Shown piece after piece: positions 26,590 to 35,420 of a stretch of 64,000 bases of DNA. Origin of the DNA: Gemmatimonadales bacterium (GTDB lineage: Bacteria; Gemmatimonadota; Gemmatimonadetes; Gemmatimonadales; GWC2-71-9). The translations under genes and the position numbers were made by a program. How positions within the stretch are numbered: the stretch's first letter is position 1; each line of letters starts with the position of its first letter. The notes under the pieces are model-generated. The model saw only the letters and a list, made by a program, of their open reading frames with translations, did not search any database and was not told the origin of the DNA. Location: contig DASUJH010000025.1 of the NCBI GenBank assembly GCA_036279355.1, positions 17,856-81,855 on the forward strand, in the 5' to 3' direction.

Positions 26590-29001
26590 GTGCCCATTTT
26601 AAGTGTGTCTCGTCACCCGGCCGCGGGCCGGCGCCCAACTCCTGTCAATCAACCCGGTATGCCGGCTCCGGACAAGCTCAGAGTTCTGATTCTGGAAGAC
26701 ATGCCGATGGATGCCGAGCTGGTCGAGTACGAGCTCGAGCGGGCCAACATCGGATTCGTCGCATGTCGGGTCGATACGGAAGACGGGTTTCGCCGCGCGC
26801 TCGACGAATTCCATCCGGATGTGATCCTCTCCGACTACACGCTGCCCCGCTTCGACGGGATGGCGGCGCTCGCCCTGGCCAAGCAGTGGGCGCCGGCGAC
26901 GCCGCTCCTCATCGTCACCGGCTCGGTCAACGAGGAGACCGCGGTCGGCTGCATGAAGGCGGGCGCCGCCGACTACCTGCTCAAGGGCAATCTCTCCCGC
27001 ATCGGCCCGGCCATCGAGGCGGCCCTGATGCGCGCCAACGCGCACGCCGAGCAGAGCCGGGCCCAGCTGGCCCTCCGCCGCTCCGAGGCCAACCTGCGCG
27101 CCCTCTTCAATAACAGCCTGCAGTGCTTCGTGCTGGTGGACCGCACCGGCACCGTGCAGGCCTTCAATCCGACGGCGGACGACTGGGCCGTGCGGCTCAC
27201 CGGCCGCCGACTCGCGGAGGGCGAGCGGATCGAGGAATTCCTCCCCGGCACGGCGGAGGGCCTCGCGGCCGCCCAGGCCGGCGAGACCCACCGCCGCGAG
27301 TACTGCATCGTCGACACCGCGGGCACCACCCGCTGGTTCGAGACGAGCGATGTCCCCGTGGTGGACGATGCGGGCGACGTGATCGGCGTATGCATGAGCG
27401 CCGTCAATATCGACGAGCGCCGCCGCGCCGAGCAGGCGTTGCGGGAGAGCGAGGCGCGCTACCGCGACCTCTTCGACAACGCCAGCGATCTGGTCTGCGT
27501 GACGTCACCCGGCGGCACGTTCCTCTACACCAACGCCGCCTGGCATGCCGCCCTGGGTTACGCGCCGCAAGAGCTGGCCGAGCGCCAGCTTGCCGACGTG
27601 GTGGATCTCGAAGACCTCGACCGCTGCGCCGACGCCTTTGGCCGCGTGCTCGCCGGCGAATCGGTAGGGCACCTCGAGATCGTGCTCCGCACCCGGGCCG
27701 GCGCCTCGCTCACCGTGGAGGGAAGCGTGAGTGCCACGTTCAAGAGCGGCCGGCCGGACGTGGTACGCGGCATCTTCCGCGACGTAAGCGAGCGGAAGCG
27801 GGTCGAGGAGCAGCTCCGCCGCGCCGAGCGGATGCAGGCCGCCGGCCGCCTCGCCGGCGGCGTGGCGCACGAGGTCAACAACATGATGACCGGCGTGCTC
27901 GGCTTCGCGAGCTTCGTCCAGAAGAGCCTTGCCCCCGACGACGCGCGCCACGGCGATCTCGACGAGATCGTCCGCGCCGGCACCCGCGCTGCCGACATCA
28001 CCCGGCAGTTGCTGGCCTTCACCCGCCAGCAGTACCGCCGCGTCGAGCTGATGGACATCAACACCGTGCTCGACCGCAGCCAGCGCATGCTGCGGCGCTC
28101 GCTCGGTGACGATCACGTGCTCGATCTCAAGCGGGCGCCCGAGCCCTGCATCGTGCGGGTGGACCACGCGCAGCTCGAGCAGGTGCTCGTAAACCTCGTG
28201 CTCAACGCGCGCGATGCGATGGCCGAGCCGGGGCGAGTGTCCGTCGAGGTCACGTCGGTCTCGCTCGACGGCGCGTACGCCGAGAGCCATCCCGGCGTGC
28301 GGATTCCGCCTGGTGCGTACGTCATGCTGGCCGTGAGCGACACCGGCAGCGGCATCAGCGCCGAGGTGCAGGCGCAGATGTTCGAGCCCTTCTTTACCAC
28401 CAAAGCGGTGGGCAAAGGCACCGGGCTCGGCCTCTCGACCGTGTACGGCATCGTGAAACAGAGCGACGGGTTCGTCTGGGCCTACAGCGAGGTGGGGCAC
28501 GGCACCGTGTTCAAGATTTACCTGCCGCGGGTGAAGACGTCGGGGCCGATCGCGGCGGCCGGCAACGGCGCGAGCGGCGATGCGCGGGGGACCGAGACCA
28601 TCCTCGTCGTGGAGGACGAGGCGATCGTGCGCGCGCTCACCAGCCGCGGATTGCGCGAGCACGGCTATACCGTCGTCGAGACCTCCACCGTGTCCGACGC
28701 GGTGGCGTATCTCGACGCGCACCGGGGCGGCGTGCATCTGGTGGTCTCGGATGTCGTGATGCCGGTGGCCGGCGGCCGGGAGTTGGGGCAGCGCATGGCG
28801 GTCATGGAACCGGGCATTCCGATCCTCTACATGTCGGGATATACGGGAGAAGACGTGGTGGAGCGCGGCCTCCTTTCGCCGGGCGCGCTCTTCGAGCAGA
28901 AGCCGTTCGCGCCCGACCGGCTGGCGCAACGCGTGCGGCAGGTGCTCGACACGGCCGAAGCCGCACGCCGGCGGCACAGCGGCCCGATGCCCACCCTCTG
29001 A
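26590..29001 (+). CDS. Hybrid histidine kinase REC-PAS-PAS-HisKA-HATPase-REC
   Basis: 803 residues. An N-terminal receiver (about 30-150: RVLILEDMPMDAELVEYELE, phosphoacceptor in VILSDYTLPRFDG) is followed by two PAS domains (165-280; 295-405), then HisKA with GGVAHEVNNMMTGVLG (His near 427). HATPase_c (LNARDAM, DTGSGIS, GKGTGLGLSTV) and a C-terminal receiver (VVSDVVMPVAGG near 720) complete it. It has no membrane helices, so it senses cytoplasmic signals. The kinase core is of the same type as the one at 51169. The GTG at 26590 has GAGG upstream; the ATG at 26659 is an alternative. It is divergent from the poly-HAMP kinase and followed by PhzF. Confidence 0.9.
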   Translation: MPILSVSRHPAAGRRPTPVNQPGMPAPDKLRVLILEDMPMDAELVEYELERANIGFVACRVDTEDGFRRALDEFHPDVILSDYTLPRFDGMAALALAKQWAPATPLLIVTGSVNEETAVGCMKAGAADYLLKGNLSRIGPAIEAALMRANAHAEQSRAQLALRRSEANLRALFNNSLQCFVLVDRTGTVQAFNPTADDWAVRLTGRRLAEGERIEEFLPGTAEGLAAAQAGETHRREYCIVDTAGTTRWFETSDVPVVDDAGDVIGVCMSAVNIDERRRAEQALRESEARYRDLFDNASDLVCVTSPGGTFLYTNAAWHAALGYAPQELAERQLADVVDLEDLDRCADAFGRVLAGESVGHLEIVLRTRAGASLTVEGSVSATFKSGRPDVVRGIFRDVSERKRVEEQLRRAERMQAAGRLAGGVAHEVNNMMTGVLGFASFVQKSLAPDDARHGDLDEIVRAGTRAADITRQLLAFTRQQYRRVELMDINTVLDRSQRMLRRSLGDDHVLDLKRAPEPCIVRVDHAQLEQVLVNLVLNARDAMAEPGRVSVEVTSVSLDGAYAESHPGVRIPPGAYVMLAVSDTGSGISAEVQAQMFEPFFTTKAVGKGTGLGLSTVYGIVKQSDGFVWAYSEVGHGTVFKIYLPRVKTSGPIAAAGNGASGDARGTETILVVEDEAIVRALTSRGLREHGYTVVETSTVSDAVAYLDAHRGGVHLVVSDVVMPVAGGRELGQRMAVMEPGIPILYMSGYTGEDVVERGLLSPGALFEQKPFAPDRLAQRVRQVLDTAEAARRRHSGPMPTL

Positions 29002-29012
29002 GGAGCGTAGCC

Positions 29013-29834
29013 ATGCCGCTGGGCATCACCCAGATCGATGCCTTCACGGCGACACCGTTCGCCGGCAATTCCGCCGCGGTGTGCCTCCTGCCCGCGCCAC
29101 GCGAGGACGCGTGGATGCAGGCCGTGGCGCGCGAGATGAACCTCGCCGAGACGGCGTTCCTGCTCCGCGCGGACGGGCAGCTCGCTCCTGGCCGGCCCGG
29201 GAATGGCTCGTACCAGCTCCGCTGGTTCACACCCGCGGTGGAAGTCGACCTCTGCGGCCACGCCACGCTCGCAAGCGCGCATTTTCTCTGGGAGGCGGGC
29301 CACCTGCCGCCGGACGCGACGGCCCGATTCGAGACCCGGAGCGGCCTGCTCACGGCGAGCCGCGCCGGCGAGTGGATCTCCCTGGATTTTCCCGTGACGC
29401 CGGCGGTGCCGTGCCCGGTGCCGCCCGCGCTCGAGCGGGCGCTCGGCGCGCGCCTCTGCCAGGTGGCGCAGAGCCGATTCGATTACCTGGTCGAGCTCGA
29501 GTCCGCCGCCGCCGTGCGGGCCATTGCGCCCGACTTCACACTCCTCGAGCGCATCGGCGGACGCGGTGTCATCGTGACCGCCGCCTCCGACGACCCGAAA
29601 TTCGATTTCGTTTCACGCTTCTTCGCGCCGGCGAGCGGGATCCCGGAAGACCCCGTCACCGGCTCCGCGCACTGCGTGCTGGGCCCATTCTGGGGGCCGC
29701 GTCTGAGCAAGAGCGACATGGTGGGGTATCAGGCGTCCGCGCGCGGCGGTGTCGTGCGGGTCGGCCTGCGCGGCGACCGCGTCCTGCTCGGCGGCCAGGC
29801 AGTGACGGTGCTGCACGGTCAGTTGTTGTACTGA
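29013..29834 (+). CDS. PhzF-family isomerase/epimerase-like protein
   Basis: 273 residues with the PhzF landmarks: N-terminal QIDAFTATPFAGNSAAV, the catalytic Glu in MNLAETAFL (near 46), DLCGHATLASAH, and GIPEDPVTGSAHC near the C-terminus. PhzF proteins isomerise small substrates by proton shuttling with this Glu; outside phenazine loci, as here, the substrate is unknown. No phenazine genes are nearby. It begins 11 bases after the hybrid kinase stop and may be co-transcribed with it. AGGAG precedes the ATG. Confidence 0.9.
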   Translation: MPLGITQIDAFTATPFAGNSAAVCLLPAPREDAWMQAVAREMNLAETAFLLRADGQLAPGRPGNGSYQLRWFTPAVEVDLCGHATLASAHFLWEAGHLPPDATARFETRSGLLTASRAGEWISLDFPVTPAVPCPVPPALERALGARLCQVAQSRFDYLVELESAAAVRAIAPDFTLLERIGGRGVIVTAASDDPKFDFVSRFFAPASGIPEDPVTGSAHCVLGPFWGPRLSKSDMVGYQASARGGVVRVGLRGDRVLLGGQAVTVLHGQLLY

Positions 29835-29854
29835 CCGCCTGTCCGTCTGTCCGT

Positions 29855-30256
29855 TTATTGGTCCGCCGGCCTCACCACCAGCCCGCTCACCGTCCCCTCC
29901 GGCGTGAGCGACCACTCGATCGTCACCGGCTTGCGCGAGCTGGTGAACGAGGCGGTCCTGCTGTACACCTGCTCCGGGCCGCGCCCGGCCACCTGCTCCT
30001 CCGCCTTCCCTTCCTCGCGGCCGAGCCGCGTCACCGCGCGGCCGGCAAACGCGCCAAGTTCCGCCGCGCTGCCGAAGACCTGACGCATTTCCGGCGTGAG
30101 CCGATCCCAGAGCTTGGAGTATTGGCTGCCGTAGAGCCAGTTGGTGTACGTCCTTCCCTCGGCCAGCACCGAATGGGCCGTCCGTTCCTTTGCCGGTGCG
30201 CAGGCGAAGATGCCGAGCGCGGAAAGCAGAACCGGTACCTTCCAGAAGCTCTTCAT
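29855..30256 (-). CDS. Putative lipoprotein with DUF3887-like domain
   Basis: 133 residues. The N-terminus MKSFWKVPVLLSALGIFACA is a signal ending in Cys, consistent with a lipobox (IFAC), so it is likely membrane-anchored. The body (NWLYGSQYSKLWDRLTPEMR then GRAVTRLGREEGKAEEQV) resembles the DUF3887 fold, a small cone-like domain seen in extracellular proteins. The longer frame upstream is noncoding in style. Its partner is not evident; it is followed by a gap and then the metallophosphoesterase, which is on the same strand but further upstream. Confidence 0.6.
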   Translation of the reverse strand: MKSFWKVPVLLSALGIFACAPAKERTAHSVLAEGRTYTNWLYGSQYSKLWDRLTPEMRQVFGSAAELGAFAGRAVTRLGREEGKAEEQVAGRGPEQVYSRTASFTSSRKPVTIEWSLTPEGTVSGLVVRPADQ

Positions 30257-30407
30257 GCGCGCGTCAACCCGGTCGAGGGAGAGAACGAGTGCGGCCCGTG
30301 CAGAGGGATCCCGGGCCGGCGCAACAAAGTAATCAGGTGTGGGGTGTCGTGCAGTGGGCGGCGCGGCACCTCGCGTCCGGCGCGATCGCCGCGCGCCGGC
30401 CAGCGCG

Positions 30408-31235
30408 TCAGGCTCGCGTGAGCGTGAAGATCGGCAACTCCGGCGGACAGAAGAGCCGGGCCCGGATGTCGGCGGTGCCGATGCCGCGGGAGACGTAGAG
30501 CGGCGCCAGCGTATCGCGATACCAGCCGGCGACGAACCGCCCCGATCCGACGGGCGTGTACGCGGGGAGTCCGGGGATCCGGATCTGCCCGCCGTGGGTG
30601 TGGCCGGTGAGAAGCACTGAGGGCCGCGCCCCGAGTCCGAACGGCAGGCGATCCGCGAGGCCGGGCGCATGGGTGAGCCAGAGCTCGGGCGCGCCGATGG
30701 GACGGCGGGCGAGCGCGGTGCGCGGATTCGGATCGCCGGCAACGAGGTCGTCGAGCCCCACGAGCAGCAGCGTGCCACCGGCGTGCTCCACGGCGAGATG
30801 TGCATTGGTGAGGAGCGGCACGCCGGCCGCCGCATATGCCCGGCGCCCCGCCTCCCCGCCCAGGCCGCCGCGATACTCCCAGTTGCCGAGCGTGGCTGCG
30901 GTAGCGATGGTGCCCCGCGCGCGCCGGGCAAAATCGGTGAGGTCGGCCGACGCCTCGACGGTCTCGCAGATGTCGCCGGTGAGAACGACGATCTCGGGCC
31001 GCTCGCGCTCGAGCGCGTCGAGGGCTTCGGCGGCGACGGCGCGATTGGCCGGAAGATGAACGTCGCTCACGTGGGCCACGCGCACGCCTTCGAGCGCGCG
31101 CGCGAGGCCACGGACGGGCAGCATTGACCGGGTGATCTGGAGGCGCCGGGGCTCGACAGCGAACATGTCGCCCGCGAGAACCGTGGCGGCCGCACCGCCC
31201 GCGGCGAGGAACTGGCGTCGGGTGAGCTGCCTCAT
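30408..31235 (-). CDS. Tat-exported metallophosphoesterase (YkuE/YaeI-like)
   Basis: 275 residues. The N-terminus RQLTRRQFLAAGGAAATVLA has the twin-arginine motif, so it is exported folded. Metal motifs are VAHVSDVHLP, VVLTGDI, LGNWEYRGG (in place of GNHE), LTHAP and LTGHTHGGQ. GNWE replaces the usual Asn-His, so the proton-donor His is missing or shifted; other ligands are intact. It may hydrolyse phosphoesters such as lipid A or UDP-diacylglucosamine-like substrates, as in YkuE/LpxH relatives; the substrate is uncertain. The ATG overlaps the stop of the debranching enzyme gene as ATGA. Confidence 0.83.
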   Translation of the reverse strand: MRQLTRRQFLAAGGAAATVLAGDMFAVEPRRLQITRSMLPVRGLARALEGVRVAHVSDVHLPANRAVAAEALDALERERPEIVVLTGDICETVEASADLTDFARRARGTIATAATLGNWEYRGGLGGEAGRRAYAAAGVPLLTNAHLAVEHAGGTLLLVGLDDLVAGDPNPRTALARRPIGAPELWLTHAPGLADRLPFGLGARPSVLLTGHTHGGQIRIPGLPAYTPVGSGRFVAGWYRDTLAPLYVSRGIGTADIRARLFCPPELPIFTLTRA

Positions 31236-33277
31236 GCGCAGGCGGAACTTAATCGTGGACGCCTGAGCACCACCTGGTCGAGCCGGAGCGCCTCGCCCAC
31301 CGACCACGCCTGGAACGGGCAGCCGCGCGGCGTGTGCGGCGGCTCCGCGTCAGCGATCTCGGAGACGTGGCCGAGTCCGGCCTCGCCCATGTGGCGGAGC
31401 AGCGGCTCGAGAAAGCAGTGGCGGGCGCGGCGCCGGGTGTCCGCCGTGTCGCCATGCACCCGTAACCACGCTTCCACGAACGGGCCGAGCAACCACGGCC
31501 AGACGGTGCCCTGGTGATAGGCGCCGTCGCGCTCGCGCACGCCGCCCTCGTAGCGCACGGCGTAGCGCGGATCGTCCGCCGCGAGCGAGCGGAGCCCGAG
31601 CGGGGTCCAGAGCGCGCGCTCCACCACGTCCACCACTCGGCGGGCGCGGACGCCGTCGAGCAACGCGAAGGGCAGCCCGCCCACCGCAAGGATCTGATTG
31701 GGCCGGAGCGATGCATCCACGGCGCCCGGCTGGTGGTCCGCATCGACGATGTCATAGAGACATCCCGCGGCCTCGTTCCAGAACCGCTCGAGAAAGGATT
31801 TCCTGCCGCGCTCGTACGGCTCGCGCCACGCCGGGTCCCAGTCACTCACGATCCGGAGCGCGTTGAGCCAGAGCGCCTGCACCTCGACCGGCTTTCCGAT
31901 TCGCGGTGTCACCACTCGATCGCCCACCTTCGCATCCATCCAGGTGAGCTGCACGCCCGGCTCACCCGCCGCGAGCAGCCCGTCGACATCCATGTGGATC
32001 CGGTGGCGCGTACCGCTGGCGTAGCCCCCGATGATCGCGCGACACGCCGCTTCCAACCGCTCGCGGTCGCTGACGCCCACCGGCGGCTCCGGCGACCACC
32101 CGTCGCCCTGCAGGTATTCGTGCACGGCCACCACGTACCAGAGCGCCGCGTCCACCGCGTTGAACTCCGGCGCATCGCCGGCGTCGGCAAATCGGTTCGG
32201 CAACATGCCGCCCGATACCCGTTCGGCCCACTCGAGCAGGATTGCGCGGGCGTCATCGCGCCGACCCGCGGCGAGACAGAGACCGCGGAGCGCGACGAAG
32301 GTGTCGCGGCCCCAATCGCCGAACCAGGGATAGCCGGCGATGATCGTCTTGCCGGCGCCGCGCTTCACGAGATACGCGTCGGCCGCGCGGTGGAGTGGTG
32401 TAGCGAAGCGCGCGCGACGCAGCGCCTCGGCCGCACGCAGGCGGGCAAAGGCGTCAGCCGGCGATTCACCGTCACGCGCGAGCGCCGCGGGATCGGTCGT
32501 GAAAAGGAGTACTGCATCGCCGGCGGCGAGGTCCCAGGTGAACACACCCGGCGCCGCGAGATCGGTGACGAAATCGAGCCCGCGCGCCAGCTCCTCCGTA
32601 CAGACGAAGCGGCGATACCAGAGCGGTTCGGGGGCATACTCGGCGTTGGCGAGCGCGGTCACCGCGGGAACGCCTTCATACGGGTGCCAGCGAACGCGGC
32701 CCTCGCCCATCTCCGCTCCAAAATCGAAGACCGCGTTCTCCTGGTGCATCGCGTGGAAGTTGCGACCGGAGAGAAAGGGCCGTACGACGAGCTGCACCGG
32801 CTTGGCCGCGGAATCTGTCGCACCGGTGCGCACCGCGCCGCCAGTGCCGCCCACGAGCCGCCACCGGAGGGCAACGGCGGGGAGGCCGGCGGGCACGAAG
32901 AGCTCCTGCTCCACCAGGTACCCGGTCGGTGTGCGCAGCGTCCACGCAGGCCACGGCTCGTGGATGAATGCCTCCAGCTCCGCCGCGTCGGCCGGCGCCG
33001 TGACGTCGGGCGCGTAGTGCTGTCGCGAGAGAAACTCGCGCCGGCCGCCCGCCTCGATCGCGGCCTCGAAGCCGTCCACCAACACCATCCGCCCCGACGG
33101 CGGCGTCGTGGCCACGAGCAGCAGAGCGTGGTAGCGCCGCGTGCGGATGCCGGACACGGTGCCCGAGGCGAAGCCGCCGAGGCCATCGGCCTCGAGCCAC
33201 TCGAGGGAGCGCGGGTCGGTGGTCTTCCGCGACGCGTTGATGGCGGGCACCAGGGCCATGTCTGGCATCACGATCAC
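31232..33277 (-). CDS. Amylo-alpha-1,6-glucosidase (glycogen debranching enzyme)
   Basis: 681 residues. The N-terminal GDE domain begins LEWLEADGLGGFASGTVSGI and RRYHALLL, then a beta-rich part to about 270. The C-terminal (alpha/alpha)6 barrel has GYPWFGDWGRDTFVALRG near 315-332, LPNRFADAG, and TVWPWLLGPFVEAWL near 590. It removes alpha-1,6 branches from glycogen or maltodextrin. The start codon is a GTG; ATGs three and six codons later are alternatives. It is co-transcribed with the metallophosphoesterase through an overlap. Upstream lies a PIN-gene remnant on the other strand, whose missing 5' part abuts this start. Confidence 0.9.
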   Translation of the reverse strand: MIVMPDMALVPAINASRKTTDPRSLEWLEADGLGGFASGTVSGIRTRRYHALLLVATTPPSGRMVLVDGFEAAIEAGGRREFLSRQHYAPDVTAPADAAELEAFIHEPWPAWTLRTPTGYLVEQELFVPAGLPAVALRWRLVGGTGGAVRTGATDSAAKPVQLVVRPFLSGRNFHAMHQENAVFDFGAEMGEGRVRWHPYEGVPAVTALANAEYAPEPLWYRRFVCTEELARGLDFVTDLAAPGVFTWDLAAGDAVLLFTTDPAALARDGESPADAFARLRAAEALRRARFATPLHRAADAYLVKRGAGKTIIAGYPWFGDWGRDTFVALRGLCLAAGRRDDARAILLEWAERVSGGMLPNRFADAGDAPEFNAVDAALWYVVAVHEYLQGDGWSPEPPVGVSDRERLEAACRAIIGGYASGTRHRIHMDVDGLLAAGEPGVQLTWMDAKVGDRVVTPRIGKPVEVQALWLNALRIVSDWDPAWREPYERGRKSFLERFWNEAAGCLYDIVDADHQPGAVDASLRPNQILAVGGLPFALLDGVRARRVVDVVERALWTPLGLRSLAADDPRYAVRYEGGVRERDGAYHQGTVWPWLLGPFVEAWLRVHGDTADTRRRARHCFLEPLLRHMGEAGLGHVSEIADAEPPHTPRGCPFQAWSVGEALRLDQVVLRRPRLSSACA

Positions 33278-33282
33278 ACCGC

Positions 33283-33567
33283 CCGACCCGGCCGCTCGAC
33301 CTCTACGCCCGTCGCGGGCGGGTCGTCACCCCCTCGGCCCGGACGTGGCGCGAATCGGGTGACCTCCTGTCCGATCTGGCTCATCGGGATCGGCTCGAGG
33401 TCGGGCGCGTCTCGAAGGCGTTCGGCAACGATGCGCTGTTGGCGCTCTCGTGCCGAGACGAAGGGATGGTGCTGGTGACGGACAACGGAAAGGATTTCGC
33501 GCGCATCGCGCGCGTGGCACCGTTCGAGTTCGTCGAGCCCTGGCCTCAGCTCGCCGCCGCTGCGTCA
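33283..33567 (+). pseudogene. 5'-truncated PIN-domain (VapC-like) toxin remnant
   Basis: An open frame without a start codon reads LDLYARRGRVVTPSARTW, then SKAFGNDALLALSCRDEG and VLVTDNGKDFARIARVAPF. This is the C-terminal half of a VapC/PIN nuclease, including the last two acidic sites (GNDA and TDN). The N-terminal half with the first Asp is missing, cut where the debranching gene begins, and no antitoxin is present. The native stop also seems lost; the frame runs into the opposite-strand uppS gene. It is probably a decayed toxin-antitoxin locus. Confidence 0.6.
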
Positions 33568-34289
33568 GGCAGCGCGCCGAACCGCCGCTCCCGGTGCCGG
33601 AAATCCGCCACCGCTTCGGCCAGGTGCTCGGGCCCGAAGTCGGGCCACATGATGGGCATGAAGCAGAGCTCGGCGTAGGCGCATTCCCAGAGCAGAAAGT
33701 CGCTCAGGCGCCGCTCGCCGCCCGTTCGAATGAGCAGATCCACCGGCTGCGCCGCCGGCCCGCCGTGATCCACGATCGAGAGCAATCGCCCGAACGACTC
33801 GCGCGAGGGCACCGTGTCGGCGCTCAGGCACTGCGCCGCGCGCAGGATGGCATCGCGCGCCGAGTAGTCGATGGCGATGCGCAGGTGCAGGCGATGCCCG
33901 CCCGCCGTCGTCGACTCGGCGATCTGCACCGCCTCGAGCAGCCCCTTCGAGAGCCGGTCGCGCCGGCCGAGGACCGTGAGACGCACGCCGGTCGCGGCAC
34001 ACCGCATTGCCTCGGTGCGCAGGTACTCGCGGAAGAGTCGCATCAGCCAGTTCACTTCGCGATCGGGGCGCTGCCAGTTGTCGGCCGAGAAGGCGAAGAC
34101 CGTGAGCATGCCCACGCCCAGGTCGGGCGCGACCTCGGCGATGCGCCGCACCACCTTGGCACCCTGGCGATGGCCGGCCGCGCGCGAGCGGCCCTGGCGG
34201 GTGGCCCAGCGGCCGTTCCCGTCCATGATAATGCCGACGTGCAGGCTGGATGGCGTGACCGGCAGGGGTGCGGCGGGCGGTTTGATCAC
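33546..34289 (-). CDS. uppS: Isoprenyl transferase (undecaprenyl diphosphate synthase family)
   Basis: 247 residues. Signature motifs: GIIMDGNGRWA at about 19-29 with catalytic Asp, GHRQGAKVVRRI, FAFSADNWQRP, IAIDYSARDAI, DLLIRTGGERRLSDFL, and ECAYAELCFMP..WPDF. It condenses isopentenyl diphosphate units in cis to make the lipid carrier for cell-wall polymers. The GTG start overlaps the upstream regulator stop as GTGA. It is the last gene of a three-gene operon with a winged-helix regulator and a membrane protein. This is unusual, since uppS normally sits with cdsA or frr. Confidence 0.92.
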   Translation of the reverse strand: MIKPPAAPLPVTPSSLHVGIIMDGNGRWATRQGRSRAAGHRQGAKVVRRIAEVAPDLGVGMLTVFAFSADNWQRPDREVNWLMRLFREYLRTEAMRCAATGVRLTVLGRRDRLSKGLLEAVQIAESTTAGGHRLHLRIAIDYSARDAILRAAQCLSADTVPSRESFGRLLSIVDHGGPAAQPVDLLIRTGGERRLSDFLLWECAYAELCFMPIMWPDFGPEHLAEAVADFRHRERRFGALPDAAAAS

Positions 34290-34684
34290 GAGGTCGTCTC
34301 CGAACCACCGGGGCCGCGGGGCCGCGTCTCCCGGATCAGGGCTTCCATATGGTCGAGGTAATGCTCCAATGCCTTGCGACCTGCGGCGGTCAGTCGGTAT
34401 TCGGTCCGGGGCAGGCGGCCGGCAAACGACTTGGTGCAAGCGATGTACCGGGCCTCCTCGAGTCGCCGGGCGTGCACGCTCAGGTTGCCGTCGGTGGTCT
34501 CGAGCAATGCCTTGAGCTCGTTGAAGGTGAGCGATTCGTTCACCGCGAGCGCGCTCACGATGGCGAGCCGCATCCGCTCGTGGATGAGCCGGTCCAGTTC
34601 CAGCGCGCTTTGATGCGCCGGCGGTTCGGACCGCTCGCGCGCGGCGCCGCCAAGGTCGCGCCGGGCGGCGTTCGATTCAGCCAC
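34286..34684 (-). CDS. Winged-helix repressor-type regulator
   Basis: 132 residues. The core ([20 protein letters not shown] then [20 protein letters not shown]) is a winged helix of the HTH_27/ArsR-like type with wing [20 protein letters not shown]. This family often reads TACTTTG-type operators. It sits between a membrane protein and uppS with overlapping ends on both sides. A perfect TACTTTG-N5-CAAAGTA inverted repeat lies upstream of the operon, so autoregulation is likely. The start is a GTG inside the end of the membrane protein gene. Confidence 0.82.
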   Translation of the reverse strand: MAESNAARRDLGGAARERSEPPAHQSALELDRLIHERMRLAIVSALAVNESLTFNELKALLETTDGNLSVHARRLEEARYIACTKSFAGRLPRTEYRLTAAGRKALEHYLDHMEALIRETRPRGPGGSETTS

Positions 34685-35291
34685 CGTACCTCCGCGCGAT
34701 AATGAGTCCGAAGCCGATGTGGAGCCCGCCGAACCCGAGCGCCATGAGCGCGCCCGCCCATGCGGGCGGGGCGAAGAGCGCCACGGTGCCCAGCGCCATG
34801 AAGCAGAGACCCATGAGCGGCACTACGCGCACGGAGTACGCGCCGCCCGTCACGATTCCGGTCCCGTAGAGCAGGAGCCAGGTGCCGGGGAGTGCGCGCT
34901 CGAACCCGGCGCGCGCGAGAACCGCGGTGAGGAGCCCCGCGACGACAAATGGCGGGATGAAGCTCAGCACGAACCGCCGACCCGAGCCCGAGAAGATCGA
35001 GGTGCCGCACCGCCGCGCCTTGATGCGCATGGCTGCCCAGCCGATCGCGAGCGCGACGAGTGCGGCGCCGAGCCAGGTGCCGAGCCAGCCCCTGAGACTT
35101 TCCGCAGGTGAGGTCGCGAGTGCGGCGGCGAGTGCCACGAAGCCCATGATGACACCGCCCCAGCCGGGGACGGCCGTGAACGGCGTCGCGCGCTCCATGG
35201 TGCGCCGGATGAAGGAGAGGTTATCCATCGCCCGCGCATGGAGCGCGGGCGACTCTCGATTCTCCGTGTGGACCCGGGGGGCTGCGGCCAT
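34677..35291 (-). CDS. Multi-span membrane protein, first gene of the uppS operon
   Basis: 204 residues with five or six hydrophobic spans ([70 protein letters not shown], and others). The N-terminal 40 residues contain [20 protein letters not shown], a motif seen at the front of similar membrane proteins that accompany this class of winged-helix regulators. The ATG lies seven bases after a TATCAT box with no Shine-Dalgarno, so translation may be leaderless. The regulator overlaps its stop by eight bases. Confidence 0.7.
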   Translation of the reverse strand: MAAAPRVHTENRESPALHARAMDNLSFIRRTMERATPFTAVPGWGGVIMGFVALAAALATSPAESLRGWLGTWLGAALVALAIGWAAMRIKARRCGTSIFSGSGRRFVLSFIPPFVVAGLLTAVLARAGFERALPGTWLLLYGTGIVTGGAYSVRVVPLMGLCFMALGTVALFAPPAWAGALMALGFGGLHIGFGLIIARRYGG

Positions 35292-35298
35292 GGCGGCA

Positions 35299-35347
35299 AT
35301 GATAGACGGGCCAGGGTGGATCAGGAAGTACTTTGCATCACAAAGTA
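35299..35347 (-). promoter_or_regulatory. TACTTTG operator and -10 box of the regulator-uppS operon
   Basis: An inverted repeat TACTTTG-N5-CAAAGTA (35329-35347) lies 38 bases upstream of the first ATG. A TATCAT box (35304-35299) is placed so that transcription would start at or next to the ATG. The pairing of this operator with a winged-helix regulator in the operon suggests feedback control. Confidence 0.6.
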
Positions 35348-35420
35348 TGGCCCCGCTCCGCCGCCCGCAAGGTCTCCCCGCCCTGCGATGCCGAATTCCG
35401 ATGGCGGGCGCTGGCGGGGG

